DNA from: Bacteroidia bacterium
GTDB lineage: Bacteria > Bacteroidota > Bacteroidia > J057 > JANWXU01
Assembly (NCBI GenBank): GCA_025057395.1
Contig: JANWXU010000022.1
Location: 1 to 43,587, forward strand
Reading direction: 5' to 3'
DNA: 43,587 bases
This document shows, piece by piece, positions 10,517 to 19,810 of the stretch. Positions within the stretch are counted from its first letter, which is position 1. Every line of letters begins with the position of its first letter. The notes beneath the pieces are model-generated. The model was given only the letters and a program-made list of their open reading frames with translations, did not search any database and was not told the origin of the DNA. The translations under genes and the position numbers were made by a program.

Positions 10517-10611
10517 ACGACTTTTTAAATTTTGTTTAATAATGTTACAAAGTTGAAAGTAACCACTATAAGCAGCAATAAGACCTGCAGAATAGTAGTT
10601 CTTCAAGGGTG

Positions 10612-10645
10612 CAAAATTATATAAAATTGGAATAATAGCAACAAA
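10612..10645 (-). promoter_or_regulatory. Bacteroidota-type promoter of the giant surface protein
   Basis: Read on the minus strand, TTTGTTG (10645-10639) is followed about 19-22 bases later by TAATTTTG (10619-10612), matching the -33 TTG / -7 TAnnTTTG consensus of Bacteroidota. Transcription would start near 10605, leaving a leader of about 90 bases before the ATG at 10516. No experimental start site is available. Confidence 0.6.
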
Positions 10646-10770
10646 TTAGTGAGTAGAATATTTTTTTATGCGAATTTTAACAACCGAGGCCACCAAAGAT
10701 ATAATCTATTGGAATTTCTTTAGCAAAAGAAACTCAAGCTGACAAAAACAGATCGAAAAGTAACAATACC

Positions 10771-10778
10771 TATTTTTG
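10771..10778 (+). promoter_or_regulatory. Probable -7 promoter element of pyrD
   Basis: TATTTTTG matches TAnnTTTG and ends 19 bases before the pyrD ATG. No clear -33 TTG is seen at the right distance, so this rests on the -7 box alone. Confidence 0.4.
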
Positions 10779-10797
10779 CACTATAAAAACACTAAAC

Positions 10798-11823
10798 ATG
10801 TACTTCATTATTCGTCCTATTTTATTTAGGATGGACCCTGAAAAGGCTCATGAGTGGACTCTTCAAGTTCTGAATTCAGTATGGGGTCGTTCTTTTGCTA
10901 AACTCCATAAGGTCCCACGCCACTCTCGCCTACATCGGCTTTATTGGGGAATTCATTTCCGTAATCCCTTAGGCTTAGCAGCAGGAATGGATAAAAATGC
11001 TTATTTGTTACCACTTTGGGATATGCTAGGATTTGGATTTGTAGAAATTGGAACAGTAACGCCTCGTCCCCAGGAAGGTAACCCCAAACCTAGGCTTTTT
11101 CGCCTGCCACTAGACAAAGCACTAATTAACCGGCTAGGTTTTAACAATGATGGAGCTGCACAAATTGCACATCGGCTAGAGTATAAGCCCGATGGTTTAG
11201 TAGTTGGAGTTAATATTGGTAAAAATAAAGATACACCCCTCGATAAGGCCGTTAATGACTATCTCGCCTGTTTAATGCGCTTTTATGATCTTGCCGATTA
11301 TTTTACTATTAATGTGAGCTCCCCCAACACCCCCGACTTGCGCTTGCTAGAACATCCCTTTCCGCTAAAACAACTTTTAGAAGCTCTGCAAAATGCAGTT
11401 TCCAAGCAAAAACGCTGGAAGCCTATCTTTATAAAAATTTCTCCCGACATTTCCATGCCAAAATTACACGAAATTATTGCTGTAGCAAAACAAGCCCAAA
11501 TTGCGGGCATCGTAGCCACTAATACTACTACTTCTAGAGAAAATTTAAAGACCCCTACTACCATCTTAGAAAAAATTGGAGAGGGAGGGTTAAGTGGTGC
11601 TCCTCTCTTTGCAAAAAGCAACTCCATTATCTCTGAGATCGATAAAGCAAATATTCCTGTGATTGGTGTGGGAGGCATTTTTAGTGGACAAGATGCTGTA
11701 GAAAAAATACAGGCGGGAGCAGCCCTTATACAAATTTATACAGGGCTTATTTATAGGGGTCCCTCTCTTATCCGGGAAATTTTAAAGGCACCTTTACCAC
11801 ATAAATATCTTGCCAATTATTAG
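10798..11823 (+). CDS. pyrD: Dihydroorotate dehydrogenase (quinone), class 2
   Basis: 341 residues, normal for the class 2 family. It oxidises dihydroorotate to orotate, passing electrons through FMN to membrane quinone, the fourth step of UMP synthesis. The class 2 N-terminal helix region (YFIIRPILFRMDPEKAHEW) that contacts membrane and quinone is present. FMN and substrate elements GLAAGMDKN, NRLGFNN and NVSSPNTPDLR are visible; the serine in the last motif is the class 2 catalytic base. Near the C-terminus, VIGVGGIFSG and the phosphate-binding IYTGLIY segment are intact. It is transcribed divergently from the giant surface protein and convergently with the GDYXXLXY gene, so it is probably a single-gene unit. 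Confidence 0.96.
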   Translation: MYFIIRPILFRMDPEKAHEWTLQVLNSVWGRSFAKLHKVPRHSRLHRLYWGIHFRNPLGLAAGMDKNAYLLPLWDMLGFGFVEIGTVTPRPQEGNPKPRLFRLPLDKALINRLGFNNDGAAQIAHRLEYKPDGLVVGVNIGKNKDTPLDKAVNDYLACLMRFYDLADYFTINVSSPNTPDLRLLEHPFPLKQLLEALQNAVSKQKRWKPIFIKISPDISMPKLHEIIAVAKQAQIAGIVATNTTTSRENLKTPTTILEKIGEGGLSGAPLFAKSNSIISEIDKANIPVIGVGGIFSGQDAVEKIQAGAALIQIYTGLIYRGPSLIREILKAPLPHKYLANY

Positions 11824-11850
11824 GTATTAAAATTATTAAAATTAATTGGT

Positions 11851-12429
11851 TTACTTTTTGATTTTGCGAATTTCTATCTTTTCTAGACGTGCATTACCGC
11901 TAGGAGCAACCTTAACAAAGGCTAGTGCTTGAAAGCTATCCCCTTTCTGAATTTGAGTTTCTAGCAACTTTGCCCTAACTTGGGTAGTATAATATTCTTC
12001 TATCCCTGCCTTTAAATCTAAAAATAGTGTTTTATTCCCCGTACTATCCTGAAGTAAATAGGAATTATTTACTATTACCTTAACATATATTCCAGAATCT
12101 GGCTTATGAGTATAAATACCCGAAGGCTTAAAAACCTCGCCTTCCCGCTTTACTGTTAACCACAAAATATCTCCATATTTATACTCTTTTTTAGAATCCA
12201 AATCATTAGGAATATCTTTTGAAGAAATAGTAGAAAAGGAGTACTGCAGGGCTACATAGTTGCCACGCATCAAATCACGAGGGTCTGTTGCCTGAATAGG
12301 CAATACAATAGATTTGCCATTAATCAACGGAACTAGTGCATACACTATCATTCCTAGCACAATTACTAACTGAAAAGTACAGGCGCCCCATAATAATAAG
12401 GCAGTAGGATAGCTATTTTTAAAAATCAT
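11851..12429 (-). CDS. GDYXXLXY domain membrane protein
   Basis: 192 residues with one N-terminal membrane segment (about residues 10-35) and a non-cytoplasmic domain. The signature DPRDLMRGNYVALQYSF (about residues 48-64) corresponds to the family motif GDYXXLXY, with N in place of the usual D. The biochemical role of the family is unknown. In many bacteria it lies next to DUF2157 membrane proteins, exactly as here: the start overlaps the end of the DUF2157 gene by 11 bases, so translation is probably coupled and the two products may form a complex (inference). Confidence 0.8.
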   Translation of the reverse strand: MIFKNSYPTALLLWGACTFQLVIVLGMIVYALVPLINGKSIVLPIQATDPRDLMRGNYVALQYSFSTISSKDIPNDLDSKKEYKYGDILWLTVKREGEVFKPSGIYTHKPDSGIYVKVIVNNSYLLQDSTGNKTLFLDLKAGIEEYYTTQVRAKLLETQIQKGDSFQALAFVKVAPSGNARLEKIEIRKIKK

Positions 12430-13717
12430 TTTTTGAAGAGGGAAAAGGAGCTTGAGAAAAGCGGCGTTCCCAATAGCGGTTAATCCCTAAGATAAATAAG
12501 CCGCAAAGAATAAATAAAAAAGAAGCTAATAAGTAGTTGTCAAAGTAGTCTATAAATCGACCTATTGCTAAAACCATTATACCAACAATTCCACCAATAA
12601 ATAAATTTTTCTGTATTTTTCTGAGTCCCCAGTAAATAAATAATACACTAATACTTAAAAATACTAGATTACAAATGTAACCAACAATCAAAAAATTATT
12701 TTTCATTGCATTGGCAATAATCCATAAACTCCAAAAGATAAGTATAAAGCTAAAGTGTAAATGTTCTAATAAAGAATTCGCTTTCCACTGAAGAGCATAG
12801 GCTAATAGGGCCATAGAAGAAAGAATTACAGTAGCCCATGAAAAAGTACTAAAAGCACTATAAATATCTTGGCTAGATAAAAAAGTATAGCTGTAAAGTA
12901 TAAATAAGGAGGGCACAATAAGAATAGACTTATAACGAATCAAAATGTTTTGTTTCTTTAATTTTGGCAAAAATAAAGTAACCAAAGCTGCCCAGGGGAA
13001 GGTAATAAAAATAAAAAAGGGTAAAGCTTGCTCTGTTTGCGCTGGCACAAACCAATAAAAAACATTTAGTAAAAGTGCCAAAAAATTAAAGCTTATAAAG
13101 GGTAAACGGTAAAACGTAATCTTACTCAAATATTGCAGAAATAAATACCCCCATATTATCATACCTATTAAAATAGCAGGTTTCTCAAAAGTATTTTGCA
13201 TGAGTATCCAGCTGGAAAATAGAAGATCGCAAAATAAACCGATTAATGTGCTTCTAAAAATATAAACTAGTGGCAATGAACCAATTAGCCACCATAGAAA
13301 ACCATCAGGGAAATAAGCAGAAATATGAAAAATCTGAGCTTGCAAAAATATGTTAACCCCTAACATCAAGCTGGCAAAAAAAGCAGCTATTTCTGCTTGA
13401 ACTTTTTGCTTCCTCTTATAGAGAAGAATTGTTAGTCCCTGAGCAAAAAGTAAAGGGAGCAACCCAATAGCAAAACGTAATCCAATAGGAAAGCTATCCC
13501 AATTATACGAAATAAACAAAATAACACCCATAGCTACAATTATCACCCCTAGGGTGCTGATTATAAAACTGGAACGCTTATAGAAAGGAAGCTCATCACC
13601 AAAATAGCGGCTATACCTATCAAGTATTTTTTGTGCTTGCGCCTCAGTTATGATATTTTCCTTTATCCATTCTTGTAGCTCCTGTTCAAAGGAGGTTTTA
13701 TCTTTAAATGTGATCAT
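12419..13717 (-). CDS. DUF2157 multi-spanning membrane protein
   Basis: 432 residues. A short soluble N-terminal helical region (LQEWIKENIITEAQAQKIL, about residues 14-32) is followed by roughly ten to twelve hydrophobic helices from about residue 50 to the C-terminus. This is the usual layout of the DUF2157 family, whose function is not established. It is the middle gene of a minus-strand operon: 24 bases downstream of the M48 protease gene and overlapping the GDYXXLXY gene by 11 bases. No catalytic motif is visible. Confidence 0.82.
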   Translation of the reverse strand: MITFKDKTSFEQELQEWIKENIITEAQAQKILDRYSRYFGDELPFYKRSSFIISTLGVIIVAMGVILFISYNWDSFPIGLRFAIGLLPLLFAQGLTILLYKRKQKVQAEIAAFFASLMLGVNIFLQAQIFHISAYFPDGFLWWLIGSLPLVYIFRSTLIGLFCDLLFSSWILMQNTFEKPAILIGMIIWGYLFLQYLSKITFYRLPFISFNFLALLLNVFYWFVPAQTEQALPFFIFITFPWAALVTLFLPKLKKQNILIRYKSILIVPSLFILYSYTFLSSQDIYSAFSTFSWATVILSSMALLAYALQWKANSLLEHLHFSFILIFWSLWIIANAMKNNFLIVGYICNLVFLSISVLFIYWGLRKIQKNLFIGGIVGIMVLAIGRFIDYFDNYLLASFLFILCGLFILGINRYWERRFSQAPFPSSKNDF

Positions 13718-13741
13718 AAACTTTAATTTTCACAGCTTATA

Positions 13742-14551
13742 CTAAGGAAGTAGACTTTTGAGCTCTGCATATCTGTCTTGCGTAGATTTCAAATTTTTAC
13801 ATCCTAATTTTTGAGCTTCTTTATAGATATTTTCTATTCGATTTTCAGGATTAGGGTGAGTACTTAGAAATTCAGGAATAGCACCGGCCTGCCCCCCTTG
13901 AAGTAATTTTTCAAAAAAGCCTGCGGTTCCTCGTGCATCATACTCTGTACCACATAAATAAGCTACAGAAGCTAAGTCGGCTTCTGTTTCGTGCTCTCGA
14001 CTATAAGCTAAACTAGTAATATTCGTAGCAATTTGAGTAAGCTGGTCATGCTCCCCTCCCATTAAAATAGTAATAAGTAAGTCAGTTCCATATTTTGCTG
14101 TCATCTGACGAGTAGAATGCCGTAAATCTGCATGAGCCATCTCATGACCTAACACACCCGCTAATTGGCTTTCATTATCTAGAAACTTGATAAGTCCTGT
14201 ATAAACATATATAAAACCTCCTGGTGCACAAAAAGCATTCAGAACTTTATCATCATGAATAATTTTTACTTCCCACCTAAAATCATCTCTATGCTTAAGC
14301 TTGCCAGAATTAAGAATAGTTTTTACAATTCGATATATATGATTATATGCCTCTTTATATTCTACGGGATCTAATATTTTATAATGGGAAGGATTATTAG
14401 CAATTTCAACACTTAATTTTTGCCCTAACTTTAAATCATCTTCTATTTTAAAAAGGTTTATGTCGCTTGCCGAGAAGAACTTGGCGAGAAAGGGGCCTAA
14501 TATAATTAATACTAAAAAGATAATAAGACGATACCTTCTAAGTTCCTCCAT
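13742..14551 (-). CDS. M48 family zinc metalloprotease
   Basis: 269 residues. An N-terminal hydrophobic segment (about residues 6-25) acts as signal or anchor, so the protease domain probably faces the periplasm. The zinc site reads LGHEMAHADLRHS (HExxH), and the third ligand region is SREHETEADLASVAYL. FCAPGGFIYVYTGL before the active site is typical of the M48 / BepA-LoiP-like group, which degrades or chaperones misassembled envelope proteins. A later STHPNPENRIENI segment also fits this group. It is first in an operon with the DUF2157 and GDYXXLXY membrane genes. The substrate cannot be inferred. Confidence 0.92.
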   Translation of the reverse strand: MEELRRYRLIIFLVLIILGPFLAKFFSASDINLFKIEDDLKLGQKLSVEIANNPSHYKILDPVEYKEAYNHIYRIVKTILNSGKLKHRDDFRWEVKIIHDDKVLNAFCAPGGFIYVYTGLIKFLDNESQLAGVLGHEMAHADLRHSTRQMTAKYGTDLLITILMGGEHDQLTQIATNITSLAYSREHETEADLASVAYLCGTEYDARGTAGFFEKLLQGGQAGAIPEFLSTHPNPENRIENIYKEAQKLGCKNLKSTQDRYAELKSLLP

Positions 14552-14761
14552 ATATTCATATATTTACATAATTGCTTTTATAAGTTGAGATCAAATTATT
14601 TAATTATTAATATTTAATAAAACAACTACTCCTAAATAACAACAATTTAAGAAGGAATCTATTACTTTTTAGAACTTTAGTATTGTTAAATCAAAATTTT
14701 ATTCATTAATTTAATTGAATTACTTACTAAAAAATTTATTGGCTTGGCATCTATGTATAAC

Positions 14762-17700
14762 ATGAAATATACTATTTTCAAAACATTCTCTTTTACTTTG
14801 CTCTTTTTTGCACTTCTTGCTTTAAATTTTTTAAAGTCACAAATTCTGCAAGAAAGACCCATTTTAGAAATTAACCAGGCTCGTAAATTTGATAATAGCC
14901 CACTTGCACCAGAAGTTAAAAAGGGAGAACTATTTTTTCGAGTAGTAGCAGGGATAGAAGAAAATATTCCTATTTTTAATAACATTCATGAATTAGATAA
15001 TTTAGTAAAAAACAATGGAGTACCTGAGTATTGGCAAAGAGTCTATAAAGAATTTGGAGTACAGGCCGTAGAAAAGGCATTTAAAATAAAAACCGAAAGA
15101 CTACAAAGATATTTCAAAATCACTTTTACAGAACATCACTTACAAGAAGAGCTTGAAAAACAACTCAAAAACTTACCAGGTATAGAACATGTAGAAGGCA
15201 TACCTATTTATCGTTTATTTTCACAGCCTAATGACATCCACCCTACACAGTGGGGGCTTTCACGTATTAATGCTCTAGGCGCATGGACCCAAACTACAGG
15301 ACGCTCAAAAGTAGTAGTAGCTATTGTAGATGACGCAGTTAAAATAACCCATCAAGATTTAAGAGATGTAATTTATCGCAACCCCAACGAAATACCCAAC
15401 AATGGTATCGATGACGACCAAAATGGCTACATCGACGATATTAACGGCTGGGATGCAGGCGATAACGATAATAATCCTAACCCACCAATAAGAGCTAGAG
15501 ATATGATTTTTTCGCATGGTACTCATTGTGCGGGAATTGCCGGCGCAACTACTAATAACGGGAAAGGAATCGCTTCGATTGGTCACAATATTTCTATTCT
15601 ACCCGTTAAGGCTGCTGATGATAATAGCAGCGGAACTGGTATTTCTGATGGCTACCTGGGTGTACAATATGCAATTATTGCTGGAGCTGATGTAATTAGC
15701 ATGTCTTGGGGCGGGGCTGCATCTTCCCAAGCTATACAAGACCTGTTTAATTACGCAAATAGCATCGGGATTGTACTAGTAGCAGCAGCAGGAAATAATA
15801 ACCAGAATCAACGAATTTTCCCTTGTGCTTATAACCACGTAATATGTGTTGCTTCTACAGATTTTTCCGATAGAAAAAGTGATTTCTCCAATTACGGCAC
15901 TTGGGTAGATGTTTCTGCCCCCGGAGAATACATATATAGTACGGTAGCAACTCATGATAGTGCCTATTTTTATTACGATGGCACTTCCATGGCTACTCCT
16001 CTAGTTGCGGGACTTTGTGCACTAATGAAGTCTTATAACCCTTCTCTCACGCCTGCTCAAATTGAAAGCTGCCTTAAGTCTACAGCAGATAATATCGATA
16101 ACATTAATCCTAATTTTAGGGGACTCCTAGGAGCGGGAAGAATTAATGCTAGCGCGGCCATACAATGTGCGGCTCCCCCCAAGCTAGACTTAGGATTTAT
16201 ACAACGCATTCAAAATGGCGTAGCACTTCTATGCGAAAACCAAGAAAATATACAGATTACCCTACTTAATAGCGGGAGCGAGCGTATAAACCACTTTACT
16301 ATTCGATATTCGGTTGGCGCAAATAATTGGCAAACCCAAAACGTTAGTGCCAATATTGAAGCGGGAGAAGAATATATTTTCGTTATGCCTTTGCCAAGAC
16401 CACTACCCTCAGCAGGAAATTACGAAATACGTGCTGAAATTCTTTCAGTAAATGGAAGTGCTGACCAAAATATACAGAACAATACGTTGCTAGCCTTTTT
16501 ACGTATCCCCAAAATCGAAAACCTTACCTGTGGAAGTCGCTTTACAGGTACTACGACTAATGCACCACAGATAAATAGCCGCTATAATTGCAATGCTAAC
16601 CGCAATGAAACGGGCCCAGAAGTATATCACAGAATTGTTATTTCTGAAAAAGGAATTCTAACTATCACCCTTAGCGGCGCAACCACCAATACTCATGTTT
16701 ATTTGCTTTCCGCCTGCTTCCCCAATCGATGTGTTAATTTTGGAACAGCAACTTTTAGTACTTTTGTAGAACCAGGAACTTACTATATCGTAGTAGAAAG
16801 TCCTAATGCCCAAGGTACAAACTATACTCTATCAACTAGCTGTCAGCCTTTAGCATGTAATACTAGTTCTACAGCTACAATTTCTTGCGGTACACCCGTA
16901 CAAGGGCAGCTTACTGGAAATCAAAATATACTCAATAACTATAACTGTGGAGCCACGGGGCAAAATGCAGCAGAAAGAATTCATAGAATTATAATTAACG
17001 AGCCTACTACTCTTTCGGTACAAGTAAGTACAAACACCACAAACGCTACCATCAGAGCACTTGTATTAAGTAATTGTGACCCTGCTACCTGCTTGGGATC
17101 TGCTCTGGGTACAGCCATAGGAAGTAACCAGATTCTAACTTTACCAAGCCTTCAACCCGGAGAATATTTTATTGTAGTGGACGGAACAGCAAATGGGAAT
17201 TATACACTGTTAGTAAATTGTATAAGTTGTAGCAATCCAATACCCTTACAATGCGGTGTGCCCTATTCGGGCACTACAGCGGGAGGAGTAAATAGAATTA
17301 ATACATACAACTGTAGTACTCAAAATTTAAGTGGTAGCGAAAATGTTCATCAAATTACGGTAACAGAAGCTGGAATCCTTAGGGCCCAATTAAGGAATGC
17401 CAATCCAAATATGCGCGTAATCTTATTAGATAATTGTAACTCGCAGCGTTGCCTTGCTATTAGTGATACAGCTCTACAAGTTTTTGTACCCAACGGTGGT
17501 ACCTATACAATTGTAGTAGATGCTACCACACTAGTAAGTGCTGGCGCCTACCAACTAACCGTCGATTGTTTACCTTATCGCTGCCCTACTCCTATTAACC
17601 TAAACTGCGGACAAACCTATAATGGTAATACAGCTAATGGAACAAGAACTATCTCGCGCTATAATTGTGTTAATAGGCTAGTTGCAGGTCCGGAAGTTTT

Positions 17701-19639
17701 TCATGCTATTCAAATTAACGCCCCCAGTATTATAACTGCTACGTTAAGCAATTTAAATACCGACCAAGATGTATTTATTCTCTCCGCCTGTAATCCTAAT
17801 CAATGCATTGCCTTTGGAGATAATACCGCAACCGCCACTCTCGAAAGACCAGGAACCTACTACGTTGTGGTAGATGGCAACACAGCAGGTACTTACCGCC
17901 TACAAGTAAACTGCGTGCCTATTAATTGTGGCAATACGGCAGTAGATATTCAGTGTGGAGCACGATATCAGGGAAGTACAGCTACTTCTCGCAATAATCG
18001 AACCACCTATCCATGCCTACCTGGCATTAACTTTGGCGCCCCAGAAGTAATACACCGGATAAGAGTAACGCAGCGTACAAATCTAATAGCTCGTTTGCAG
18101 CCTTCCAATGCAAATGCACAGTTTGTTATGTTCTGGCAAACCAGCTGTGACCCTAATAGTTGTATCAATTTCGGCTTAGGACAATTACAACTAATGAATG
18201 TAAATCCTGGTGAATATTTCTTAGTAATAGATGCTCAAACTGGCACACAGGGAGACTATACTCTACTTGTAACTTGTGAAAACATGAATTGTAGCAATCC
18301 TATCGCTCTTTCCTGTGGTCAAGATATTGAATATAGAGGTACTACAAGTGGTAAAGCAAGAAATACTACTTTTTATCCCTGTAAACCCTCCTCATTTTCT
18401 TTTGGAGGTGAAGAAATTTTGGTATTCCGACCCGAATTTAGTGGCTATGTAGAGTTGCAATTCCGTAGTCAAGCCAATGCGGGGGCCCTAGATTTAATGC
18501 TACTTTCAGGGTGTAATGCAGCCACTTGCATGGGTTTCTGGTCAGGAGTAGGTCCTATTAATGAAAAAATTTACGTAGAAGCAAATAATACCTATTACTT
18601 GGTAGTCGATGGGAGTGTTAATGGGCAAAATATTATTGAGGGAGCATATGCTCTAAAAATCAAATGTCCTTGTCCTACCATTCGAGTAAAGGGACCTGAT
18701 AGGGCAGTATGCTCGGGCACTCCCTTCACTTTAAACGTAGAAGGGTATGATGGAAAAATTCGATGGTACGAAAGCAGTACTACCACTATACCTTCTTTTA
18801 TTGGGAATAGTTACCAAGTAAATGGCTTAACTACCCACACCCGTTTTTTTGCAGAGCCAGATAAGTTTTGTAATCTTATCCAAAGAGCTACCTTCGATGT
18901 TGTTGTTACTCCAAGCCCTAAGCTTACGGTTACTCCTGATGCAGCTACTATATGTAAAGGACAGTCCATAACATTAAAGGCTGACGGAGATGCTGATGCC
19001 TACCATTGGAGCCCTACAATAGACTTGAGTAGTTCGGAAGGAAAAGTAGTAATTGCCTCGCCTAGCAGTTCAATTGATTACACCGTTACTGCCCAAAAGC
19101 TGGAAAATAACTGTAGTACACAAAAAATTATTCCTATTACAGTAACACCTGTCCCTCAACCTGAAATTTACCAGCAGCAGGATTTTCTTTTTGTCCGTAA
19201 CTATCAGCAAGGAATTCAATGGCTACGCAACAGTATTCCTATTCCTGGTGCAACTCAACCTCAGTACCAAGTAACAGAAACGGGATGGTATTCCGTTGAA
19301 GTAACAGCAGGACCTGCTAATTGTAAAGGGCGGTCTGATTCTCTATTCGTGCAATTAACAAGCATAAAGGACCTTAAGCAAGAAAATAGCTCATGGGCAA
19401 AGTGCTACCCTAACCCTACCACCGGCTTGGTTACCCTTTCTTTTGTAAAAGCCTTGCAAGAAAAAGGCAAGCTTATAATATATAACACCTTAGGGCAAAA
19501 AGTGGGCGCTGAAGAAATATCTCCAGAAGCTATAAATTATACTCTAAACATCACTACTTTACCTAATGGAACATATAGGCTATTTCTTGAGCAGGGGGTA
19601 AAAATACATAAGATTGCTTCTATAATAAAGCAGGAATAA
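14762..19639 (+). CDS. T9SS-secreted subtilisin-like (S8) serine protease with six cysteine-rich repeats
   Basis: About 1,625 residues. The signal peptide (KYTIFKTFSFTLLFFALLAL) is followed by a propeptide of roughly 130 residues and an S8 catalytic domain. Catalytic Asp lies in AIVDDAV (codon at 15329), His in SHGTHCAGIAG (15514), Ser in DGTSMATPLVAG (15986), and the oxyanion Asn in AAAGNNNQ. Six repeats of about 119 residues follow (16519-18670), then Ig-like modules and a type A T9SS sorting domain with CYPNPTTG. The frame is open from a TTG at 14744, but ATGs at 14753 and 14762 are better starts; 14762 places MK directly before the hydrophobic core. It is expected to be exported, matured by propeptide removal and attached to or released from the cell surface. 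A strong terminator follows. The substrate is unknown. Confidence 0.93.
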   Translation: MKYTIFKTFSFTLLFFALLALNFLKSQILQERPILEINQARKFDNSPLAPEVKKGELFFRVVAGIEENIPIFNNIHELDNLVKNNGVPEYWQRVYKEFGVQAVEKAFKIKTERLQRYFKITFTEHHLQEELEKQLKNLPGIEHVEGIPIYRLFSQPNDIHPTQWGLSRINALGAWTQTTGRSKVVVAIVDDAVKITHQDLRDVIYRNPNEIPNNGIDDDQNGYIDDINGWDAGDNDNNPNPPIRARDMIFSHGTHCAGIAGATTNNGKGIASIGHNISILPVKAADDNSSGTGISDGYLGVQYAIIAGADVISMSWGGAASSQAIQDLFNYANSIGIVLVAAAGNNNQNQRIFPCAYNHVICVASTDFSDRKSDFSNYGTWVDVSAPGEYIYSTVATHDSAYFYYDGTSMATPLVAGLCALMKSYNPSLTPAQIESCLKSTADNIDNINPNFRGLLGAGRINASAAIQCAAPPKLDLGFIQRIQNGVALLCENQENIQITLLNSGSERINHFTIRYSVGANNWQTQNVSANIEAGEEYIFVMPLPRPLPSAGNYEIRAEILSVNGSADQNIQNNTLLAFLRIPKIENLTCGSRFTGTTTNAPQINSRYNCNANRNETGPEVYHRIVISEKGILTITLSGATTNTHVYLLSACFPNRCVNFGTATFSTFVEPGTYYIVVESPNAQGTNYTLSTSCQPLACNTSSTATISCGTPVQGQLTGNQNILNNYNCGATGQNAAERIHRIIINEPTTLSVQVSTNTTNATIRALVLSNCDPATCLGSALGTAIGSNQILTLPSLQPGEYFIVVDGTANGNYTLLVNCISCSNPIPLQCGVPYSGTTAGGVNRINTYNCSTQNLSGSENVHQITVTEAGILRAQLRNANPNMRVILLDNCNSQRCLAISDTALQVFVPNGGTYTIVVDATTLVSAGAYQLTVDCLPYRCPTPINLNCGQTYNGNTANGTRTISRYNCVNRLVAGPEVFHAIQINAPSIITATLSNLNTDQDVFILSACNPNQCIAFGDNTATATLERPGTYYVVVDGNTAGTYRLQVNCVPINCGNTAVDIQCGARYQGSTATSRNNRTTYPCLPGINFGAPEVIHRIRVTQRTNLIARLQPSNANAQFVMFWQTSCDPNSCINFGLGQLQLMNVNPGEYFLVIDAQTGTQGDYTLLVTCENMNCSNPIALSCGQDIEYRGTTSGKARNTTFYPCKPSSFSFGGEEILVFRPEFSGYVELQFRSQANAGALDLMLLSGCNAATCMGFWSGVGPINEKIYVEANNTYYLVVDGSVNGQNIIEGAYALKIKCPCPTIRVKGPDRAVCSGTPFTLNVEGYDGKIRWYESSTTTIPSFIGNSYQVNGLTTHTRFFAEPDKFCNLIQRATFDVVVTPSPKLTVTPDAATICKGQSITLKADGDADAYHWSPTIDLSSSEGKVVIASPSSSIDYTVTAQKLENNCSTQKIIPITVTPVPQPEIYQQQDFLFVRNYQQGIQWLRNSIPIPGATQPQYQVTETGWYSVEVTAGPANCKGRSDSLFVQLTSIKDLKQENSSWAKCYPNPTTGLVTLSFVKALQEKGKLIIYNTLGQKVGAEEISPEAINYTLNITTLPNGTYRLFLEQGVKIHKIASIIKQE
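16519..18670 (+). repeat. Six tandem PPC-like cysteine-rich repeats in the S8 protease
   Basis: Six units of about 119 residues each start with x-L-x-CG-x-x-Y-x-G-T (TCGSRFTG, SCGTPVQG, QCGVPYSG, NCGQTYNG, QCGARYQG, SCGQDIEYRG). They continue with YNC or YPC, G-x-E-V-x-H-x-I, a C-x-x-x-x-C pair and G-x-Y-x-x-V-V-D. This resembles bacterial pre-peptidase C-terminal (PPC) beta-sandwich domains. Most units contain about five cysteines at equivalent positions. Confidence 0.8.
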
Positions 19640-19663
19640 CTTTTTTACAAAATCATCTATGCG

Positions 19664-19690
19664 AAAAGGCTTCTTAAAGAAGCCTTTTTA
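19664..19690 (+). terminator. Rho-independent terminator of the S8 protease gene
   Basis: AAAAGGCTTC (19664-19673), a five-base loop and GAAGCCTTTT (19679-19688) form a 10-bp stem running into a T tract. It lies 24 bases after the stop codon. Confidence 0.88.
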
Positions 19691-19747
19691 TTTTTAATTA
19701 TGAGCTGAATCAACTAATAAAAAACTACAAAAATCAGATAAAAAATT

Positions 19748-19781
19748 AGCCGCTCCTAAAATTCTTTAGGGAGCGGCTTTT
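19748..19781 (-). terminator. Terminator of the decayed acs gene
   Basis: An inverted repeat of 13-14 bases with one bulged base (arms 19748-19760 and 19765-19778) has loop ATTC. On the minus strand it is followed by TAATTTTTT and lies about 30 bases past the acs relic's stop codon. On the plus strand only TTTT follows, so minus-strand use is favoured. Confidence 0.75.
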
Positions 19782-19810
19782 GAGGGTCTTCAAAATCGCA
19801 CATAATTTTA

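Noticed and set aside
11298-11678. 126-codon minus-strand frame within pyrD, and similar frames inside atpA, maeB and others
   Set aside because: They are fully contained in clearly identified genes, in the opposite frame, with no domain of their own.
14744-14761. TTG start for the S8 protease
   Set aside because: ATGs at 14753 and 14762 directly precede the signal peptide; a TTG start adds residues that do not improve it.
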